Of a DNA stretch of 64,000 bases, positions 59,237 through 64,000 are shown piece after piece. The DNA lies in contig CAMRHE010000068.1 of NCBI GenBank assembly GCA_947044405.1, positions 1,118,001 through 1,182,000 of the forward strand, in the 5' to 3' direction. The position numbers and the translations under genes are program-made. Each line of letters opens with the position of its first letter. Positions within the stretch are counted from its first letter, which is position 1. The stretch is from Leptodactylus fallax (taxonomy: Eukaryota > Chordata > Amphibia > Anura > Leptodactylidae). The notes below the pieces were generated by a model that had not been told where the DNA came from, did not search any database, and saw nothing but the letters and a program-made list of their open reading frames with translations.

Positions 59237-59433
59237 AAGGCCGTGTTCACACATTCCCGGGTTCTGTCAGGATTTTGCACCTGGATAGTGGAATATTTAT
59301 ACCCCATTCACATGCTGCAGAAAATCCACAACATGTTCATCATGGCACCATTAACACCAACGAATTACGGGTTTCTTAGGTGGATTCTTTGAAAAATCTA
59401 CAGCAGTTTGCCCTGTGTGTGAACATAGCCTTA
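59237..59433. repeat. TTCACAC-end foldback element just upstream of exon C
   Basis: The left end AAGGCCGTGTTCACACA and right end TGTGTGTGAACATAGCCTT are inverted. AAAATCCACAACATG and GGTGGATTCTTTG-type arms lie inside. It ends 161 bp before exon C. Confidence 0.75.
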
Positions 59434-59594
59434 GACTTTGACTGTCGGAAGTCTTGGTTGCTCCACAACAATGGAGGTCTGTAGAGCGGTATTCACATGC
59501 GGCAGATTTGTCTGTCTGTGTTTGGAATAATAATATTGTATGGAGAATACTGTCATATACCATACATGTGATATATAAATATGTCTCCCTGCAG

Positions 59595-59730
59595 GTGAAC
59601 AATGAGAATGTGGTGAAAGTCGGACACCGGCAAGTGGTCAACATGATCAGGCAAGGGGGCAACCACCTCGTCCTCAAGGTGGTAACGGTGACCAGGAGTC
59701 TGGACCCAGATGATACGGCCAGGAAGAAAG
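59595..59730 (+). CDS. shank2: SHANK2 exon C: PDZ alpha-B helix and C-terminal strand
   Basis: The 136-bp exon is preceded by TCTCCCTGCAG and followed by GTACGG. It encodes residues 102-146 and one base: VNNENVVKVGHRQVVNMIRQ, then GGNHLVLKVVTVTR and SLDPDDTARKK. His112 begins alpha-B and is the residue that contacts Ser/Thr at ligand position -2 in class I PDZ domains. NNENVV and NHLVLKVV are SHANK2-like; SHANK1 and SHANK3 have NGQN or NGVN. From memory, Ser136 (TRSLD) is Asn in mammals. The phase is consistent with exons B and D. The exon lies far (46.5 kb) from exon B. Confidence 0.97.
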
Positions 59731-59819
59731 GTACGGTTATATGACGCTCTGCCCTCCGTCCCCACATATCAGGATATCACATGTAACGAGGCTTTGCTTT
59801 TATGAGGAATGCACACGCC

Positions 59820-60210
59820 TACAAGATGGCTAATAAAGTTACTAGTTGAGAACAATGTTATCATCAGCGAGTGACATCATCAGAGATGCCATTATCAGCT
59901 AGTGATGTCATTCTCATCTAGTGACATTATTAACTAGTGATGCCTTATTCAGATGACATCTTTATCAACTAGTGACATCATCTACTGACAATCAGCTAGT
60001 GACATCAACTAGTGATGACATTATAAACGAATGACATCTTCAGCTAGTGGCGTCATAGTGATATCATTACAAATTAATGATGTCATTCTCCTCTAGTGAC
60101 ATCAGCAACTACTGACATAATCAGCTAGTGGTGTCAGTGACATCATTGCGAATTAATGATGTCATTATCAACTAGTGACATCATGAATGTAGCCTACATA
60201 TCAGTGATGT
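59820..60210. repeat. Degenerate tandem array rich in TGACATCA/TGATGTCA
   Basis: Units of roughly 20-24 bp are based on CTAGTGACATCATTATCAA. I count ten exact TGACATCA or TGATGTCA octamers (one motif in two orientations) in about 390 bp, plus near misses. The octamer differs from the CRE by one CpG-decay step. Confidence 0.8.
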
Positions 60211-61334
60211 CACATGTTCCTAGGCCGTACTTGCCCTGCGTTGTATTGATGACAGGTTCTCTTTAATAAAACCAGGATTTTTTTTCCCCACTCGCTACAT
60301 GATTTTGTTTTATTTTTCAACTTTGGTCCCCAAAGCTATTTTCTGTAATATTCACTATGGCAACAGGCAGAAACACGCGGCTTGTATTCTGTGCCAGGAA
60401 CGGATAATACCCCCAATGCGGGAAGAGCCAGAGGGAGCGAATATGTACAGGCTACACCGGGGAAATCACGTCTTCCTGGCCACCGCCTGTATGATTAGGC
60501 CATCTTTACCCACCCAGCTGGACAATACCGCAGAGAGCGCAGTCATCAGCACGCGGCGTGTTCAGCAAAGTGCTGCGTCCCCACCCCCTCCCCCGACACG
60601 TTCTGACTAGTAGAGCATGCGGCAGACGTGACGGAACAGTCTGTACAGAGACTTAATGGATGCACTTCAGTGTCGGGCTCAAGGGTTTGGTTTGGCATCC
60701 CTGTAATGGTCAGACTTTTCTGAGTACTATGGGATCAGGACGCCCCTAACCCAATATAAGGCGGTGATGTGTATTATACATGGGGGCTATGCTAACAGTA
60801 ATGGGAAGGAGGACTCCACCGGCGGAGCGGATATGGAAATATCGTAATATTACATTAGTCGTGACAGATAGATAAGATGTATCTGGTGTTCTGTAGGCTA
60901 TGGAGATTTCAGTTGCCTAGCAACCACTTGATTTCCTGTCCGGGTGACTACCATATTGAGTGGGTGACTACCACTTTAGTTTAAGCCCCCACAATGCACT
61001 TCTCTCTGTGTGCAGCCCTGGCCTTAAAGGGGTTGTTCACTGGGACAGTCTTATTACTACAAGGGTCCCTCTGTTGGGACCCTCAGTCATCAGTTGTGAG
61101 TAAACCCGTCAGAAGGTGTTTAGCTTCCCTGCAGCGCCTCCACAGGGGAAATCAAGTATTACATAGGTCCCATTGAAATCCCTGGTGTGTTCATGTACTG
61201 CACTAGGTGTCGTGTCCTCCACATATCAGTATATTTAGGGTGAATATATGCCGACTGTTGGGAAGGAACATTGTATGTTTCAGGTCATAGCATGGACTGT
61301 ATGAAATGAACAAAAAGGTCTGGGTTTGTTTTTC

Positions 61335-61445
61335 CAGAAACAGCGCCACCCTTGTCCCTAGGTGATGTCTGGTATTGCATTTATGGAAATGAGTTACAAT
61401 ACCAGACAGAACCCATGCACACGAGTGGCGCTATTTCTGGAAATA
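61335..61445. repeat. Palindrome TTTCCAGAAACAGCGCCACC
   Basis: TTTCCAGAAACAGCGCCACC on the left is mirrored by GTGGCGCTATTTCTGGAAAT on the right. ACAATACCAGACAGAACCC lies inside, shared with 50.1 and 56.9 kb. Confidence 0.7.
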
Positions 61446-61595
61446 CTTTTGTATATTGATTTATTATTGTTGTTGACCCCGGACCTGCTGCAGTGTCAGT
61501 ACTCTAATGTGAATTGTGACCACTACTAATTCTCCTGCTGTCGTATAATTGTGTACTGCGCTACTGACATGTGTGTCCTTCTCTCTAACGCTAAG

Positions 61596-61676
61596 CCCCT
61601 CCACCTCCAAAGCGGGCGCCCACCACTGCGCTGTCATTGCGGTCTAAGTCTATGACCTCTGAGCTGGAAGAACTTG
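61596..61676 (+). CDS. shank2: SHANK2 exon D: Pro/basic linker after the PDZ
   Basis: The 81-bp exon is preceded by CTCTAACGCTAAG and followed by GTAAGG. It encodes residues 147-173 and one base: APPPPKRAPTTA, LSLRSKS and MTSELEEL. This conserved linker follows the PDZ domain in all SHANK proteins. APPPPKRAPTTAL is the SHANK2 form. The acceptor is GCTAAG with a weak pyrimidine tract upstream, so efficiency may depend on enhancers. The donor phase (one base carried over) fits the microexon at 61975. Confidence 0.95.
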
Positions 61677-61974
61677 GTAAGGGTCTCTGTGTGTGAGCAT
61701 GCCAGGCCTCGGGGTGGGCTCGCAGCTTGGGTTTACTATAATGCCCAGCCTGGGAATGATGATGCACGTGTTGTTTTTATGGTTTTATATTTTTGTATGT
61801 ATTTTATTTTGGATTTTTTTGCATGAATCTTGAAACTTCTTACTTTTGCCGGCTGCAAAAAAACAAAGAACAAAGTCCTTGCTGCAATGATGCCCGTTGT
61901 ATGTTTTTTTTGTTACTCCATAGTTTCTATTTCTAATTTTTCTCTCATCTTAAATTCCTGGGCCCTCTCAGCAG
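61677..61974 (+). other. shank2: SHANK2 short intron (298 bp) before the microexon
   Basis: The intron contains T-rich blocks (61780-61830, 61890-61950) and ends TTCTCTCATC...CCCTCTCAGCAG. The last six bases form a NAGNAG acceptor. Confidence 0.7.
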
Positions 61975-61983
61975 TGGATAAAG
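61975..61983 (+). CDS. shank2: SHANK2 9-nt microexon (Val-Asp-Lys)
   Basis: TGGATAAAG sits between CCCTCTCAGCAG and GTAAGATG. With the G carried from exon D it reads GTG GAT AAA plus one base, giving Val-Asp-Lys directly after SELEEL. Mammalian SHANK2 continues ELEELVDKDKPEE from memory, and the remaining base keeps the phase for the following Asp. The CAGCAG acceptor permits an alternative 12-nt form starting at 61972 that adds Ala. Microexon skipping would keep the frame. The assignment rests on splice-site quality plus family match; transcripts would settle it. Confidence 0.8.
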
Positions 61984-62036
61984 GTAAGATGTGAGACATC
62001 CCGGCCGAAGGAGTGCGACCTGAACAGGACAGGTTT

Positions 62037-62228
62037 AGGCTCTGTTCACACTTGCTTTGGCGCCTCCATTGCAGATTTCATCTTATTTGCCGGAAACAGT
62101 TGAACGGCGTCCATGTTTTCCAATAAAATGACGAAACCCTGCAGATCCCGATATAAGTCAGTGGAGGAATTATGTTTTTTTTGCTCCAGTGACAACCATT
62201 TTTCATAATGCAAGTGTGAACAGAGCCT
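62037..62228. repeat. MITE-like element with perfect 19-bp inverted ends
   Basis: AGGCTCTGTTCACACTTGC (62037-62055) is exactly inverted at 62210-62228. The element is 192 bp with little further pairing and no coding capacity. Flanks are TTT on the left and TAG on the right, so the target duplication is unclear. It lies 54 bp after the microexon. Confidence 0.85.
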
Positions 62229-62429
62229 TAGATGTTCTATAAACTGCGCCTTACCTTGTACAGGATACAACTCTGCTACTCACTGCCTATAAGAGACAAC
62301 CGTTCCCCTGTGCTCAGGGGTGTCAGTGTTATCATAAGACTCCATATTGTAGATAAATGAAGCTCTGGGAGCTTCAGTAGCACAGGGGCGTGCAGGAAGT
62401 GTTGTCATAGGGTCAGCAACAGAGACTTA

Positions 62430-62785
62430 GGCCCGGTTCACATCTGTGTTCGGGTTTCCGTTCGGGGAGTCCATTTGGGGACCCCCGAACGGAAACCTAT
62501 ATGCATAAAAAGCAGTTTACCTGGGAAACCCACAGACCCCATAGACTATAATGGGTTCTGTGTGGTTTCTGCACGAAACATGCAGAGAGTAAAGTATTGC
62601 TTGCAGCACTTTCTTCTCCGCTTGTTTCGTGCAGAAAGCGAGCAGAAACCACACGGAACCTATTATAGTCTATGGGGTCTGTGGGTTTCCCAGGTAAACT
62701 TCTTTTTATGCATATAGGTTTCCGTTCGGGGGTCACCAAGCGAACTCCCCGAACGGAAACCCGAACACAGATATGACCCGGGCCT
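62430..62785. repeat. 356-bp near-perfect palindrome (foldback element)
   Basis: Arms of about 160 bp pair from TTAGGCCCGGTTCACATCTG on the left to GATATGACCCGGGCCTTA on the right. Long matched segments include CGAACGGAAACCTATATGC and CCCATAGACTATAATGG. Both strands carry an open frame with nearly the same 80-residue translation, which directly shows the symmetry. The short form at 13939-14110 is a relative. Confidence 0.92.
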
Positions 62786-63089
62786 TATCTAATTGTCCCA
62801 AGAAAGGGATCAATTTTTTGCACATTTTTATAGCACAGAAAAGTGACATTATTATCCAACACCATGAATATGGCATCGGGCACCGTATACAACATGAGCC
62901 TGTCAGGCTGTATATACTCAGACCAAGTCCTATAGACAGGACATGTATGTGGTATGCTTGGAGGATACTAGACCTACCTGGCCACCTATCCTATAGGGCA
63001 GAGATTTTACCAAATTCTATCCAAACACGATGGAAAAGAATTGTTTTATGTATTTTTACCACATTTTTCATACGCCCTTTGCAATGCCC
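62786..63089. other. Intronic, nothing recognised
   Basis: A short CCTATAGACAGGACATG region near 62930-62998 is weakly self-complementary with CACCTATCCTATAGG. Nothing else is seen. Confidence 0.3.
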
Positions 63090-63625
63090 AGGATGAAATA
63101 CAGTAATAAATGGAACAATCCTGCGCAGTAAGAATGCTTCCAGGTATAGAAGGGTTAATCGCGTATTTCTGTCAATCATCAAAATGAAGCCAAGAGAAAT
63201 GTAAATCCCATCAATATTTGGTGTGACCTTTGCCCTTTGGAGGAGGAGTCCTGAAGTGATTATCCGGCCCCCACAGATATAGCCCTGATCTTATCATCAT
63301 CCAGTCTGTCTGGGGTTACAGGAAGAGACAGACGGATTGCAGCAAGCAACATCCACAGAAGATCTGTGCTTAGTTCTCCAAGATGGCGGGAACAACCTCC
63401 CTGCCCAGTTCTGCCAAAAACTGTGCAAGTACCGAGAAGAAGTGATGGAAGGCAAAGGGCAAAGGTCACACCAAATATCGATGGGATTTACATTTCTTCA
63501 TTCACTTAGTTTATTTTTGTCAATTACCAAGATTAGTAACCCTTCTATTTCTGAAAGCATTCTTACATTGTGGCAGTTTCCCCACACCAGCCTAAAACTT
63601 TCTCACAGCACCATAAGACAAATCT
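63090..63625. repeat. Foldback element made from a Tc1-like end
   Basis: The left half GCAGTAAGAATGCTTCC, AATCCCATCAATATTTGG is inverted in the right half as CCAAATATCGATGGGATTTA and GAAAGCATTCTTACATTG. CATCCACAGAAGATCTG and CTCCAAGATGGCGGG match the Tc1-like piece at 51.5 kb in reverse. A head-to-head deletion derivative is likely. Confidence 0.75.
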
Positions 63626-63712
63626 GAATGGAGCATACGGCACTGATTCATTGCAGGTTTTGCAGCAAAACTATATTTTTTTATGTAAAATCCAACCTGT
63701 GTGAACATACCC
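63605..63712. repeat. Right half of a TTCACAC-end element
   Basis: It ends AACCTGTGTGAACATACCC, TTAG, the inverse of the left half at 55563. No left partner is adjacent. Confidence 0.55.
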
Positions 63713-63929
63713 TTAGGGGTCCCAGCAGCTAGACCCTCTCCGACTACAGCTTTGTCCTCTTTCCCTGCTTTCTAATACATGGAGGGACAATGGCCCTAGT
63801 TTGCCAGGTGTGCATGTCCTGACAAACCCTTTAGTAAATGTATTATTATGCCACATTTCCTAGATAGGTCACTGTACACACAGGCCTTCACTGCACAGGT
63901 TAATATTACAAAGCACAAAGACAGCTTTA

Positions 63930-64000
63930 GGCTACGGCCCCACGTTGCTGAAATGCAGCTTTTTTTGTTGCAGTTTTTTGAGCCAAAGCCAAGAATGGCT
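63930..64000. repeat. Left part of a GGCTACGGCCCC foldback, cut by window end
   Basis: GGCTACGGCCCCACGTTGC, AAATGCAGC and TTTTTGAGCCAAAGCC match the left arm of 7998-8216. Confidence 0.75.

Larger units (their letters stand above)
13113..59594 (+). other. shank2: SHANK2 large intron within the PDZ domain (46,482 bp)
   Basis: It is bounded by GAG|GTAGGA and TCTCCCTGCAG|GTG. It separates exons B and C inside the PDZ coding sequence. I found no further exon, nested gene or retrogene in either strand. Its contents are listed as separate repeat entries. Confidence 0.9.
59731..61595 (+). other. shank2: SHANK2 intron between exons C and D (1,865 bp)
   Basis: It contains a tandem array of CRE-like octamers (59820-60210), a TTAAAGGGGTTGTTCACTGG repeat piece (61022-61170), and a palindrome at 61335-61445. 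60.21-61.0 kb shows nothing else. Confidence 0.85.
61984..64000 (+). other. shank2: SHANK2 intron after the microexon, open at window end
   Basis: No continuation beginning with Asp-Lys-Pro-Glu codons was found to 64000. The interval is nearly filled with foldback elements listed separately. Confidence 0.75.

Noticed and set aside
62475..62739. Pair of opposite-strand frames with nearly the same protein
   Set aside because: A direct result of the palindrome. Not a gene pair.
1..64000. A nested protein gene or LINE reverse transcriptase in the introns
   Set aside because: No reverse transcriptase, endonuclease or other domain was recognisable in any frame. Only the Tc1 transposase and SHANK2 exons hold up.

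Overview
The window is vertebrate nuclear DNA. It holds five short, widely spaced coding exons in one reading phase, with consensus GT/AG splice sites. The rest is non-coding sequence packed with small DNA transposons, palindromic MITE-like elements, tRNA-derived SINE pieces, microsatellites and minisatellites. The exons match SHANK2, a postsynaptic density scaffold. The mix of Tc1 elements and many short palindromic elements with TTAAAGGG or TTCACAC ends suggests a frog, probably a neobatrachian. That assignment rests on recall of anuran repeats, not on a search.

Layout. Positions 1-1384 are the right-hand part of a Tc1/mariner transposon with an uninterrupted 338-residue transposase (189-1205). 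Positions 1.4-8.5 kb are repeat-rich and show no exon. Positions 8.56-9.83 kb form a candidate promoter/5' leader zone with a perfect CRE (8683-8690) and an AP-1 site (8699-8705). SHANK2 exon A (coding 9833-10010) starts the short, PDZ-first isoform and contains an internal acceptor-like site at 9926-9927. Exon B is 12988-13112. A 46.5-kb intron follows (13113-59594). Exon C is 59595-59730, exon D is 61596-61676, and a 9-base microexon is 61975-61983. The next exon lies beyond the window.

How the genes work together: exons A-C encode the SHANK PDZ domain, including the GFGF carboxylate-binding loop and the alpha-B histidine. Exon D and the microexon encode the basic/proline linker that follows. 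The large intron contains a 2.6-kb minisatellite of 46-bp units (40.65-43.3 kb), an ATCT microsatellite (38.8-39.6 kb), a 24-bp minisatellite apparently grown from the pol III A-box region of a SINE (30.13-30.68 kb), two dispersed elements with internal tandem expansions (19.4-20.3 and 57.0-58.0 kb), and many foldback elements. Some foldback elements carry ZNF143/THAP11-like or CTCF-like motifs.

No rRNA, functional tRNA, CRISPR array or other protein-coding gene is supported. The many other open frames of 60-215 codons look like chance or tandem-repeat frames. No wholly new system is demonstrated. The best leads are the composite SHANK2 first exon, the microexon with its NAGNAG acceptor, the intact DD35E transposase, the A-box minisatellite, and the array of CRE-like octamers after exon C.
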